Part shown: in pieces, positions 1-12,100 of the stretch | Position numbering within the stretch: the stretch's first letter is position 1 | Layout: every line of letters begins with the position of its first letter | Assembly (NCBI GenBank): GCA_009760855.2 | Contig: WPIO01000073.1 | Span: forward strand, 1,077,001-1,141,000 | Direction: 5' to 3' | Source: Cristatella mucedo | Taxonomy: Eukaryota > Bryozoa > Phylactolaemata > Cristatellidae | DNA length: 64,000 bases | Position numbers and translations under genes: made by a program | Notes under the pieces: generated by a model | The model's input: only the letters and a program-made list of their open reading frames with translations | What the model was told of the DNA's origin: nothing | The model's database searches: none

Positions 1-146
1 CTGCCCACTGAGCTAGCGATTTTTTCCGTTCCTCTTCTCTCTCAAAACCGATTGCGATTAGGTTGTTCTTGTTGTCACTAGATAGGTCTTTTAAGTTTTT
101 GTGCCTTCCTCATTTTTTCAAACTGAGTTCATGTGCCTTACATCAG

Positions 147-295
147 TCGGCAGTCCCTGGTGACAAGAGACCTCGAGATGCTGTTGCTGCTCTGAAGCCC
201 CCCACAGCTAATATGGCATCGTTGGTTCATACAGCTATGCCTGGTTCTGCTATGAGCACAGTGCTCAGAGCAGGCTGTTCAACATGGACACCAGG
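147..295 (+). CDS. possible isolated exon, unknown gene
   Basis: An open stretch is bounded by an acceptor-like cttacatcag and a donor-like ccag/ggtatg. It reads without stops for 49 codons and is rich in Ala, Pro and Met, with no motif I recognise. It is not homologous to ATIC, which begins further on. It could be the end of a neighbouring gene, a 5' untranslated exon, or chance. The call rests only on splice-like borders and an open frame. Confidence 0.2.
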
Positions 296-460
296 GTATG
301 TTTATATTTACATTAAATAACCATGCCTTAGATATCTTTTTAGCTTTGGGCTTAGGACTTTTAGTTTAGTATTTAGGGGTTGTATCTTTTGGGGTTTACG
401 GTTTACTGGTTAGGTTTCGTATTTTTGGGGGTTTATTTTTTTGAGTTTTTTGCTATGGAA

Positions 461-624
461 ATAAAATATAATTCATTTGTATAACATCTTAAGAGAACTT
501 GATCTCTATTCAGATGCTTCACATATGCCACGGGACTCGAGCCCACGACTTTGGCCATCAAATTCATTCACCGTGACCTCGTTCTGGGTAAGGGCCTTAA
601 CCACTAGGCCAAACCAGCTCGGCA
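461..624 (-). repeat. SINE family S2 (tRNA head, LINE-like tail)
   Basis: Read on the minus strand, this begins with a tRNA-like head (gagctggtttggcctagtgg, then ttaaggccctt), has a B-box-like gggctcgagtcc, and ends in a tail (atgtgaagcatctgaatag ... ataacaaatgaattatatttta). Similar copies lie at 15448-15610, 27291-27356, 38435-38584, 45225-45361 and 46320-46470. The tail resembles the 3' end of the LINE-A elements in this window. Confidence 0.75.
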
Positions 625-1262
625 TTTCGAGTTCAGTTCTTAGGGTTAAGGCTTTAGAATTTAGGTATTAGAAACTCCAAATGGAAAAGATAACTTAAAA
701 CGTGAACAGCCTGCTATGGGCACTGACCACAGTAGAGCCTGACATGACTGTATGAACAAACGACACCGTATTTACTGCCTCCCCAAGTTGGAAAGTGCAC
801 TCATGAGAGGGGCACGATGGCCACTATGATTGGCTAGTGTGGATAAGTTAAGGTTCAGCTCTCTCATTGGTTCAGACCCTGGGATCGATCATGCCTCATG
901 TATTGAGAGTGGCGTATTTTGCACAGTAATCAAACTGATAGGATTCATTGGTATGTAGTACTTTAGCTTCGTTTGACACTGGTCGTAGTATTGCTATCAC
1001 CGGGGTTCTATGTCTCACCGTCTAAGGCCCAGCTGGTTGTCATTTTCGTGCCCTGTGTATAATCAATGCGAGACATTTTTTTGCCAGTTTGCATTGTATG
1101 GAACGGTTTGCATTATGATTTGTCCGCACGACAATCTTTCGATTGTGTTTACAGTTTACAAGCAGTGATCATGCTCGTTTGCAGGCAAGGGAGTAGGAAC
1201 TGGTGATGGGCAGTGTGACCGTGCTGTTTGGGTGTTCAAGGATTAACTTGTTAGTTGCGTAC
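625..1262. other. 5' flank of ATIC, no recognised element
   Basis: There is no repeat family, RNA gene or convincing exon here. It must contain at least part of the ATIC promoter and 5' untranslated region. I see no clear TATA box or initiator that would fix the start of transcription. Confidence 0.4.
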
Positions 1263-4200
1263 ATGCCACTGAGTACATCATCCGTCCTTGCAGCCCTGCT
1301 GAGCGTATCGGACAAGACACACCTCGTTCCACTTGCAACCAAGCTAGTTGAATATGGATATGGCCTGGTGGCATCTGGGGGCACAGCGCAACTACTGAGG
1401 GAGTCCGCACTGCCAGTGAGGTAAGCCGCATTTTGCCCACGATGCGCAGCTGTGCGTGTAAAGACACGTCTGCAAGCGGGCCTACTGCTGTGGCGACGTC
1501 ATTGTTTTATCTTGCTCCGTTTGTTTGTCAGGGATGTATCTGACCTCACTGGCCACCCGGAGATGCTTGGCGGTCGGGTGAAGACCCTGCATCCTGCCGT
1601 CTTTGCTGGCATCCTTTCCCGTCTCTTGCCGCAAGATCTCGCGGATATGAAAGAAAGGGGCTACGATCTAATACAGTGAGTGCTTGGCGGAGTCGTTACG
1701 GTTGATCAAATAACTGGACAGTGCAGCGTTGGGACAGGACACTGAGGGCTATTTCGTGCTTTGCAGGGTCGTAGTCTGCAACCTGTACCCATTTGTCAAA
1801 ACGGTCAGCAGCGCCGGCGTCCAGCTGTGTGACGCAGTGGAGAACATCGACATAGGAGGCGTATCCTTGCTTCGAGCTGCAGCCAAGAGCCACGACCGCG
1901 TGGCTGTACTCTGCGACCCAAGGGATTACGAAAGGTAGCAACCATTACATGTATCCATGCGTTGGTGGCATATTTGCTGTCACTGCTTCAGGCTTCGGCT
2001 TGCATTTCAACCGAGTTTTGGCAATGCGGATGCTTGCTGCTGCCTAATCGGAAGCACCCTGCTGTTTGAGTTGTCTGTTGAAGGCTATCTGTCAGGGTGT
2101 GGAGATCTGATCCAATAAGCTTTCGGGGTGCTACTGGTCGAGTTGATTAAGCAGCTGCGTAAAACATAGTGTGCTGATCGATGCGACGTAAGACTTGGAT
2201 CTCGAAAAGATTGCAGCCGCGGCTGCCTTCCGTGTACCCGAAGTTCAACTGTCAATTGTCGCAACACCCTGCTGTTGCGATAGCGTAACTACGCATTGTC
2301 TCGAATTTTAACACCTCGACGTATGGGCATAGCTAGCGCTAGCTAGCTGCCTCGAATCTCCGCGGCTAATTACCTTAACGCCGACTTGATTTGATACGTG
2401 TCGGCTTCCTACTTAGTAATGCAGTGATGTAAGCCTCACTGTTAGCAAACCGACATCACCACTTCCCCTGACTTGATGGCTTTTAAAAGAAGCTAAAAAC
2501 TCACTTCTGTTCCTCACTGCATTTCCCCCCCTTTTGTGTGCATAGTCCTTAATTGTGACTTTATCTATGAAATCGCCAATCAGTTGACCTCAGCTACCTT
2601 TTCCAGTGTATGAAAAGTGCCTATAAGAGATTTAGTTCGCTTAGGGTGCTCCACTAAACGAATTTTTTGTCTTCATTATGTAGTTATTATTAATATTATT
2701 AGGAAACACACTGCTAATTCTAATTAAGCATGAACTTCGAATAGGCCTTGCTGTGGTGAGAAACATGATCTTGGGCGAATTAGGGCTGACTCGCATTTCT
2801 CTAGTAAAGGTTCCCTTGGTTGTTGTGTGCCCAGAGGCATCAAGGATGCAGCGGGTGATGTGCTGCACCAAGAGCACAGATTTAATGCCTGGATTTTGAG
2901 ACCTCACTAGTTGATAACCTCAGCTGAGTGGCTGTAGACCACCCTCCCCGAAGAGCAGGTTAAGAGCTGCTGCCATACTGCGAGAAGTATACTGCCATCT
3001 GCGAGAAGTCGGCCCGTTTGCACCATCGCTTCTTACTTGCCGTGCAGTTGGGTGGCATTTGGAAAGCAAGGAATCAGGAATAGGTTGTGGGCCGCCTTCG
3101 CTCTGATCCCATTGCTCTCATTGGCTCGATGGCGTCAGGCCAAGTGGCTCGTAGCACCGTTCGCTCTCAGCATTTGTTGCGCTTTGGAATCCGACAGAGT
3201 AATTGAGGAGATGGAAACCAGCGAGCTTCGGGAAGTGTCTCTTGCCACTCGTCAGCGACTGTCTGTGAAGGCGTTCACACACACAGCCGATTACGACGGT
3301 GCAATTGCCGACTATCTGCGCAAGCAGTACTGCTCAAACGTTGCCCAGATCAGCTTGCGCTATGGTATGAATCCACACCAGCAACCTGCACAGATCAGTA
3401 CCACCATGGAGCAGCTGCCTATAAAAGGTGCAGCATAATTCGCTTGAGCTGTTGTTGCTGTGAGCGGTGTGCTGTCTGATAAGATCTTTTTATGTTGCTT
3501 TTTTAATGTGCATGTGTGCATTCATATATACAGGTAGATATACTCTCTTCTCACCAAGTCATGCCTCGCCAACTAACCAATGTTATACACGAATTTTCAT
3601 AAAAAGTATATGTACTCTGACCTCTTAAACGTGGGATTAGTAACGCAGAGCTCATTTTTAAGGCAAAGTCGTCTACCGAATATAGAAGCTCAAGATAAGG
3701 CTGTATGATGTAGCAATGACCAAAACACCTGAATTAGACATCACCGAAGAAATCGAGGATATTCTGAATCAGTGGCTGCCATATAGGTGGGCACTATCAT
3801 AAAGGGGGGGAGGAAACAAGTAGTGCTCTATAGTTGTTGGATTTTGATATTCGTTTGATATGCTGACTACCTGAATCGGTATCCCAAATATCGATTGCGG
3901 TTTGCATGTCCAGAACATGGCCATGTTTCAGAATCAGGTAAGGCACTTCTAATGACTTTAAAATTCCAGTTGGTTCTGTTAAATATACAAGGAAATCATG
4001 AGCAATTGTGTTAGAGCTCATTTTTGCAGTCGTAGTGTGATCGAGATAAGGCATAACATTTGATAAAGCGCCCTCAGGGAATTCAATCTCATTCTAGGCA
4101 CTTTAAAATTGCTGCAAAGGAAGCACGACCTAATAGTTAGTGGTAGCATGCTCAATAAACAACAAGAATAACATGGTTAGGGGTGACATGCACAGGGTCA

Positions 4201-7200
4201 GCATGCAAGTATTGTTAGTGGCAGCATGCATGATGTCAGCATGGGTATGCACATTAAGAACAAATCACAGGGACCCACTAAATGCTGTCATAGATGCATT
4301 TTTAGTTTCTTTTTAAATGTAGACAAGTCAGGAGATGCCGTGATACAGGTCGGGAGTGAGTTCCAGGCTTTGAGAGCATGCGAACTAAAGGCACGGTCTC
4401 CAAAGGATTTGAGGTTTGTACGAGGTATAGCTAAACAGTTAGATTCCGAAAAGCAGGTGGAACGATGCTTAGGCTGATGGGGAGAAGATCTTATTGATAG
4501 TCTGGAGCCAAATAATGAAATGACCTGAAAGTGAGTGACAGAAACTTGAAGTCGATCCGTTGCTTGACTGGGAGCCAGTGCGGGTCGGCAAGAAGTGGTG
4601 TGATGTGGCAACTGCGACACTCACGACAGCAAGCCTAGCTGCAGAGTTGTGCACCACCTGTAAGCACCTGAGTGCACAGGCTGGTTGACCAGAAAGCAAT
4701 GAGTTACAGAAGTCAAGACAGTATGTCTCAAATTTGTGCACCAATTTATATGTAATATCTCTGTCTAAATAATCCCGAATTGACAGGCCCGAATTTTAGC
4801 AATGCTATGTAGCCGAAAGTAGGCAGACTTGACTGAGGAGCTGAAGTGGTCGTCTAATGAAAGATCACCTTGGAACATGACACCTAGATTTGGTGCAGAT
4901 TCAACAGGAGATATGCTGGTAGAGCCGATTTTGAGCAGTAGCCTTCCAGATTTCTGAATCATGCTTAGTTTACCCATAACTAGTAAGTTGTTTTTATCAT
5001 CATTCAATTTAAGAAACTTGGCTGCTATCCATATGTGGATGGCATCAATACATGCAGCAAGAGAGTTGCAAGAATTCGACGTGCTTGAGGACTCGGAGCG
5101 ATCAAAGCAATGGTATAACTGAGCATCAGTCGCCTAGAAGTGCTATACAAAGGATTTATTAGAAAAGGGTAATATTTAAAGAATAAGCAGTCAATACTAG
5201 TAGTCAATACTTATATTGTACACATTTTGTGTTGGCTTTCGCCCATCTGCCAGTAGGGCATGCCTTAGCTGAAAGGTGGACCTTTTTATAAAGTTTTGAT
5301 GAAAGCGTTTGACGTTCAAAATCCATGCTTCATGTTGCTTGTGGACAGAGGTTTTTAAATATTGGATTAAATGCCACAATGCTCTTGAACCTGTTAACTA
5401 GCAATATCAGAAGGAGAGCAGTTTGAAAGCCACGAGTGGTGCCTGTGCATCTTCCAAAACATTGCAATATCCAAAGCATGCAAATAAAAGTGAAATTTGG
5501 GTTATTTCGTCCAATGACTGGCGACTGCCGCCGAGCTCAAAGCCAAGTCTTTACATGGGACTACATGTCTCTTGTCCCTCACTCACCAATGCCCATTGAC
5601 TGATATGGCAACCACTGGTTCTGAATATACTTGATGTCCTCGGTTGTGTTTGACTCAGGGTATTTGTCTTGTTGGAATACTTGGTGTGCGTGGTATTTTA
5701 AGGTCATCGCAGCCTTATTTTCCCATCTTCTCTTTGGTAGAAGTCACAGATTGCAAGAATATTTTTGTTTTCGCTTCACGCATAGCTCGTAGTTACTATT
5801 CGCATGCTTAATTTGTCATGCTCTCTCTAGTTTTGTGAAATTTTATAATAATAATAATAATAATAATAATTCACTTGATAAAACGCCCTCAGAGAACTTA
5901 ATCTCTCTCTAGGCGCTTTACATTTGCTGTAAAGTGAAATGCAATTGAAAGGTAAGTAAAATCATGCTTGAAAAAACAAACGAAATGAATAATATGGTTA
6001 GGGGTGACATGCACAGGGTCAGCATGCAAATTTATAGGAAACATTGGTTATGGGGGTGCGACATGACTGTCTAGACAGAGTGTACATGTGTATGTAGCAT
6101 AGGTGTTACCTGTGCCTGGCTGTATATACATGTTTGAGCTATGTTCACTTATGTATGTAGATTATTGAAAGTCCATGTGACGATCTCGTTTGTGCCAACT
6201 CTGTATTTTGTTATGGGTAGCTGCTGTTTTGGGTGACTATCTCTTTTTAAATACGTGCACCCGACATGTCTGTACAGTTTTGAACGGCTCTCCTGGATTC
6301 ATCAACCTGCTCGATGCTTTAAATGGCTGGCAATTGGTCAGAGACTTGAAAATGTCACTTGGGCTGCCTGCGGCTACATCGTTCAAGCATGTCAGTCCAG
6401 CTGGTGAGTCTTCTGCTGCTGCTGCTGCTTCTGCTGCATTGCCCAAACCGTTGCCTTTAACCGATGCTCAGTTTCTTAGTTGTGCATTTGTCACGAGAGA
6501 TTTACTCAATAGAATTTTCTCATATCAAGCTCGTCAAATTTGAATTCTAAGTCACCTAGCTCAGCCCACGAATGGTTCTTCTATGGTCATCCGTAGGCTA
6601 AGTGCCTTTTCTACCGCCGCAACTTGGATTGGCTATGTTCGTGCTCGTGAGTGAGTGTAGGTTTGTGCTTGGTAGTAAGAGCATGCTCAGCATGCATGCC
6701 TGGCCCAGAGCAGTAGCCCAGAGCAGTAGTCCAGAGCAGTAGTCCAGAGCAGTAGTCCAGAGCAGTAGTCCAGAGCAGTAGTCCAGAGCAGTAGCCCAGA
6801 GCAGTAGCCCAGAGCAGTAGCCCAGAGCAGTAGCCCAGAGCAGTAGCCCAGAGCAGTAGCCCAGAGCAGCCAGGAGGAGAAGGCCCCGGTGACTGGCAGT
6901 GACGGTGGCAGAGTGAGCGTACCATACCACTGTGTTGCTGTGTCAGACTGCTGTGCATATGCACCAGCCTTAAAAATGAGCACACGCGCGTTGCTATAAC
7001 ATTTGTAGGGGGGGGGGGCTAAACTCTTTAAGGGTTAGCTGACCCTACCTGGACCTTGAATAATAATAATAATAATGCACTTGATAAAGCGTCCTCAGAG
7101 AACTTAATCTCTTTCTAGGTGCTTTACATTTGCTGCAAAGTGAAATGCAATTGAATGGCAAGTAAAATCATGCTTGAAAAACAAACAAAATGAATAATAT

Positions 7201-9112
7201 GGTTAGGGGTGACATGCACAGGGTCAGCATGCAAATGTGGTTAGTGGCAGCATGCACAGTGTCAGCACGCATAAGCACTTAAAGAGACCTGCCATCGATT
7301 GCCTATTATTCTTGGCCTCCTTACGTGGCTGCAGTACAGTAACACCTTTCCTAGAAAAAGAATAAATAATAAATCCTAGCTGATTAGATAGCCTCTTTTT
7401 GTATAGTGACAGAAGAGCCTTTACGGCTATCACCACCGCTTGCAGTTGCGATAAAGAATCGCCCACCGCAGGAATCGAACCCACGACCTCGGAACCGAGG
7501 TCGTGAAAGCAACCGCCTTACCTGGTGCGCCATCACGGCTCACCGAACATTTAGCCGGAGCCGATTTCATATTGCCCTAGACATATCCCCAAGGGTTGGC
7601 ATAGGGCTAGACAGACAGAAGGAAATATGCATTCCTTGGCAGTTAAACCCCATACCTCGAAAACGAGAGGTTAAAATCACACTAATTCTTGTCGATTCAA
7701 CTACGAAAATTAGCGATCGCATGTTAATAGTCATAATAATATTAATACATTTGTATAGCACTCCCGGAGAACTTAATCTCTTTCTAGGCACTTTACTTTA
7801 GCTTCTTAGATTTCTGAACCTAGCATAGAGCGTGTGCACTGCAGCGCTGGCTGTTGCTTGCTTCCGGTTCTGAGCTTCAAACGTTGTCTCAGTAAAGCCG
7901 CTGTCATCCCACTCAATCGGTCTAATTTGTGCAGCTAATTTTTTTAAAGCAAAAATTTTCCACAACAATCGTTCTCACTGTACAGGAGCTGCGGTCGCTG
8001 TACCGCTGGATGCCGACGAGGCTAGGGTGTGCATGGTGGAGGACATTGTCTCATCCCTATCCCCGCTCGCAGTGGCGTACGCTCGTGCACGAGGTGCTGA
8101 CAGGATGAGCTCATTCGGCGATTTCGTTGCACTCTCGGACACGTGCGACGTGGCAACGGCAAAGATTTTGTCGCGGGAGGTAGGGTTGCCACAGCAAAGG
8201 CTCAGCCGATCCGAGTGACCGTGTCATGTTGCCTCGTTGTTGTACCTCAAACGGCTGTCTTTGATTTTCTTCGCAGTGACTGTGCTCCAGACCTGCAGTG
8301 CTGGCGAGCTACTGCACTGCCGCAGCACGACCAAATATGACGATTACAGGTTTCTGACGGTGTCATTGCGCCTGGCTTTGAGCCCGAAGCGCTGGCCATT
8401 TTGCAAAAGAAAAAAGAGGGTAAATACTGTGTCCTTGACATTGACCCATCGTATGAACCTACCGAAATGGAGACTCGGACGCTGTTCGGCATGCAGTTGC
8501 AGCAGAAGAGAAACAATGCATTAATTGGCCCAGACCTCTTCAAGAACGTCGTCAGCAACATTAAGAGTGTAGGTGAATGCTTGCATTTTGCTTATTCAGT
8601 CGTTACCCTCGTGTTAAACTATGCAGGCTTTCGGCCACGAGACGAAACTCGCCTTTGGCCGCGAAGTGACGATAACGAGAACACCTGGTATGCAGACGAA
8701 CAACGGAGCATACATTCATGTCATACTTTGCTGTATAGCTGCAGGCTCGGTTTAACGCTGGCTCAAAGTGACCGCGAGCCTTTGCTCGGAGGAGCAGCCA
8801 CAGGCCGAACCAGTAACAATTGACCAAGAAGCTCAGCCGAGCTTTACAAACAATAGCGACTGCAAGCTGAAAATCCTGCTAGTGCCATACATGCGACAGA
8901 TTAAATCATTGAGGGGTATCTCTACTAATTAAAGTGAGAAAGTCGGTTGGTTCTTCCTGCCGTCACGTGGCAAAATGGCGACCAGTACTTCCGGGAGTGA
9001 TCTGTAATAGACTTGAAATTATACTATGACTCAGCGTAGCCAGTCCACAGGCAGTGAGTGAAAGTGTGTGGAAGTTAGATGTGAGCGTGTATGTGAGTGC
9101 AGATGTGCATGT

Positions 9113-9189
<77 letters not shown>

Positions 9190-12100
9190 AGTGTGTTTGA
9201 GTTTGCTTGATTGTGTGCGCTTAGTATACGCAGAACATAAGATAGCACGGCATCCACTCGTACTAAGGCTAGAGGGTTTTCCCTACCAGACTTGATCAGC
9301 CTCAGTCGTGCAGTGGATACTCTGTCTGGTCACACACTGCAGGCATAATGGTTGCTGCTTGGCGCATATTCTGCACTTGTAAACGTACACATTCATTCAT
9401 GAAGTATATAGTGATTCGGCTCGGGTAAAGATTTAAAGCGTTGGCTTCAAAGCCCTATACTGAGCGCCCAAAATGTACTGTACTGTCCACAATGAAGAGT
9501 AGTGTTGGTAGCTTAATCGGTTAGAGCGTTGGACAGCTCACCGAGAGGTCGGAGGATCGTTCCTGCCAGCAGAGAAATTCCTTTTTGGTACCCAGTCCCA
9601 CAGCAGACGGCACTTTGTTGCTCTCTGTATTGTAAAATTGCTTTTGCCCAATCCCCAGTGTGTAGCTCGAATCTCTTGCATGGTAGTACAGATCCATTTA
9701 GCATGGCGTGCGCACCACAAAATACCTGGTTTGGTTGCGGCAGCGCCTTGAATGCTGGCTTGTGTGCAATTCCCTGAAACCGATAGCTTGATTTATTTAG
9801 CTCTATAATACCCACGGGGGACTATCGAAATCCTCAACTGTAGCAAGTGTTTCGCAACAGTCCTGCCTTTCGACGGCCTATCTGATGAGTGCTCTACCGA
9901 TTGGTGTTGCCAAGAATATACCGGGGTGTGTTCAAGAACCCAGCAGCAGCAAGCCGGCGTGCCTGCAGGCTGCTTGCTGCACTTGATTTGCGCTTAGTTC
10001 TTTGCTCATTGCTGTGTTCCTGCTGACCTCCATCAGCTCTTTAGCAGCTGCTCAGTCGTTGGACAGCTGCCGCGCTTGCTGATTGCAGCTGATGGCTGCC
10101 GTGCTCGGTCTCATTCTTCTTCAGCTGCCATGCCGTGCTATCCCGTTGTGCACACGGTGGCTGCCAGCAAGTGGCCGCCTTCTAGAGCTGCGTCTTGCAC
10201 GATGTGATGACCCTTGAATCAGCGCCGCTCTATGGACACTTGCAGTTTTCTTCGGAAGCACTGAGGGATCTGGCTGTCGCCACGGTCGCGTTGAAATACA
10301 CGCAGTCGAACTCGGTGTGCTTTGCCAAGGACGGTCAGGTCATTGGCATGGGTGCTGGACAGCAGTCTCGGATTCATTGCACCCGATTGGCGGGCGAAAA
10401 GGCAAAGAACTGGTAAGGAACGAGCTTCCGGTCCCGGCCCCCCACTAAGAATGTGGCCTGCTCGTGCACTCCCTCCTCTGATCGGAACGCTCTGGGCCAG
10501 CCACTACAGTGGCTGCTGACACTGCATTCTGCGAACTGGCTTGCTTGCAGGTGGTTGCGTCATCATCCGAAAGTGGTTGGCATGAGGTTCAAGAAAGGCA
10601 CCAAACGAGCCGACATGTCCAATGTGATCGACGCTTACGTCAGCGGCACCGTCGGCGAGGACATGCCACGTGACGCATGGGCAGCTCAGCTCGAGCAGCC
10701 ACCCGCCGATCTGACGGACGACGAGCGTCGCCAGTGGCTGGCCCGACTGGACGGCGTGGCGCTCAGCTCCGACGCTTTCTTCCCATTCCGAGATAACATC
10801 GACCGTGCTCGGCAGGTATGGATGGCATCGGATGTCTTCGTCTGCTGGGGGGGGGGCATGCGGTGGGAAGGGGCAGAGCCAGGGTGCTGACCCCTCATTG
10901 CAAGTGGTGGCACGGCACTGGTTGCCTAGCGATCCACCGAGCTCAGGGCAGCCGGCACTGCTGGCGTCTTACCTATTACTCGGCTTTACCCTTACTTGCA
11001 CCCGTGGTCACCAGGTTGCGTGAGTGGGCTGTCTCAGGACGCGATAGCGCTCCGGTTGGCGCTGGCTGCCTTTGCAGTTCGCAAATGCAAGGTGCAGCAC
11101 GCGTTCCTTGCTGCCCCACTATTGATTGGTGAGCCGTAATGGCTCACTAGGTAAGGCGGTTGCTTTTCACGACCTCGGCCCCGAGGTCGTGGGTTCGAAT
11201 CTTGAGGTGGGCAATCCTTTATCGCCACTGCAAGAGGTGGTGATAGCCGTAAAGGCTCTCCTGCTGCTATACAAAATGAGGCTGTTAAATCAGCTAGTAT
11301 TTTATTTATTTATTGGTAGCATCAGTTGTAAGGTGCCGAACCCTGATCTGGCAGGGTCGCCGATTAGGTCTGCACTCGTTTCAGGCTCCTCGGTCCTCCA
11401 GGTCCTCGTTGGACAATAAATTAGCTGTTCCATTTCTCCCACTTAAAATCTTAAATCTTAAAAAACGACTTTTCTTCTCCTGCTGTCGATTGGGGCATAC
11501 CCTTTCCAGCCGTGCTGAGCTGCTACTATCTCTCAGACGCAAAAGTATTTGACCGGCTAGGGCTGCTGCTCCGAGGCGGCCCCCTACTCACCGGCACGAC
11601 GAGTAAATGTCGAACGTTTGTGTAACCAAAAGTATGCGCACTTGTTGAAATTAGAAAAAGCTACACGTTTTTTTTAATTATCACATATCATACATGAAGT
11701 ATTTTGCTAATATGACGTTGCACCCACTTCCCTTATTTGCAACGACCTGTTTGACTCGCCCAGGCAAGGAGCTGATCAAATGCTTACAAATATCAGCCGT
11801 TATACTACTTCAGGCTTGTTGCAAGTAAAGAAAAGTGCATCAGACCGTGCCTTTAGTTCGTATGCTCCCAAAGCCTGGAACTCACTGCCGACGCATGTCG
11901 AAACTTCTCTTGACATGACGACATTTAAAAAAAAAGCTTAAAGCACAAATTTTTAGTACAGCATTATTGGATCTTTGTGATTCGTCCTCAGTGTGCATGT
12001 ACCTGCTTACAGTGTGCCTGCTGCTTAAAGGTGTTACCACCAATCATTTGGTAATGCTTTCTATAGAGCATCTGTAAAGTGCCTAGAAAGAGATTCAGTT

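Larger units (their letters stand above)
3428..6277 (+). other. ATIC intron 4
   Basis: This 2.85-kb intron carries two antisense LINE-A pieces (4062-5170 and 5846-6035). I recognise nothing in 3428-4061 or 5171-5845. Confidence 0.6.
6404..7985 (+). other. ATIC intron 5
   Basis: This 1.58-kb intron contains a 13-bp minisatellite (6713-6870), a LINE-A 3' end (7061-7280), a full-length S1 SINE (7361-7544) and a further LINE tail (7731-7802). Confidence 0.7.
8569..10245 (+). other. ATIC intron 7
   Basis: This 1.68-kb intron holds a (GT)n run (9121-9186) and two opposed tRNA-like SINE heads (9505-9580 + and 9780-9925 -). The remainder looks unique. Confidence 0.5.

Noticed and set aside
1169-1467. 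Minus-strand frames over ATIC exon 1
   Set aside because: Antisense shadows of the confirmed ATIC exon.
6713-6870. Regular repeats that could suggest a CRISPR array
   Set aside because: Units are contiguous 13-mers without spacers, within an intron of a spliced eukaryotic gene.
6598-6985. Three overlapping minus-strand frames of about 100-124 codons with a 13-residue repeat
   Set aside because: Translation of the 13-bp minisatellite, which is open in all frames because its unit contains no stop on that strand.
9505-9580. Candidate true tRNA gene
   Set aside because: A- and B-box-like words are present, but the acceptor stem does not pair and a repeat-like body follows, so a SINE head is more likely.
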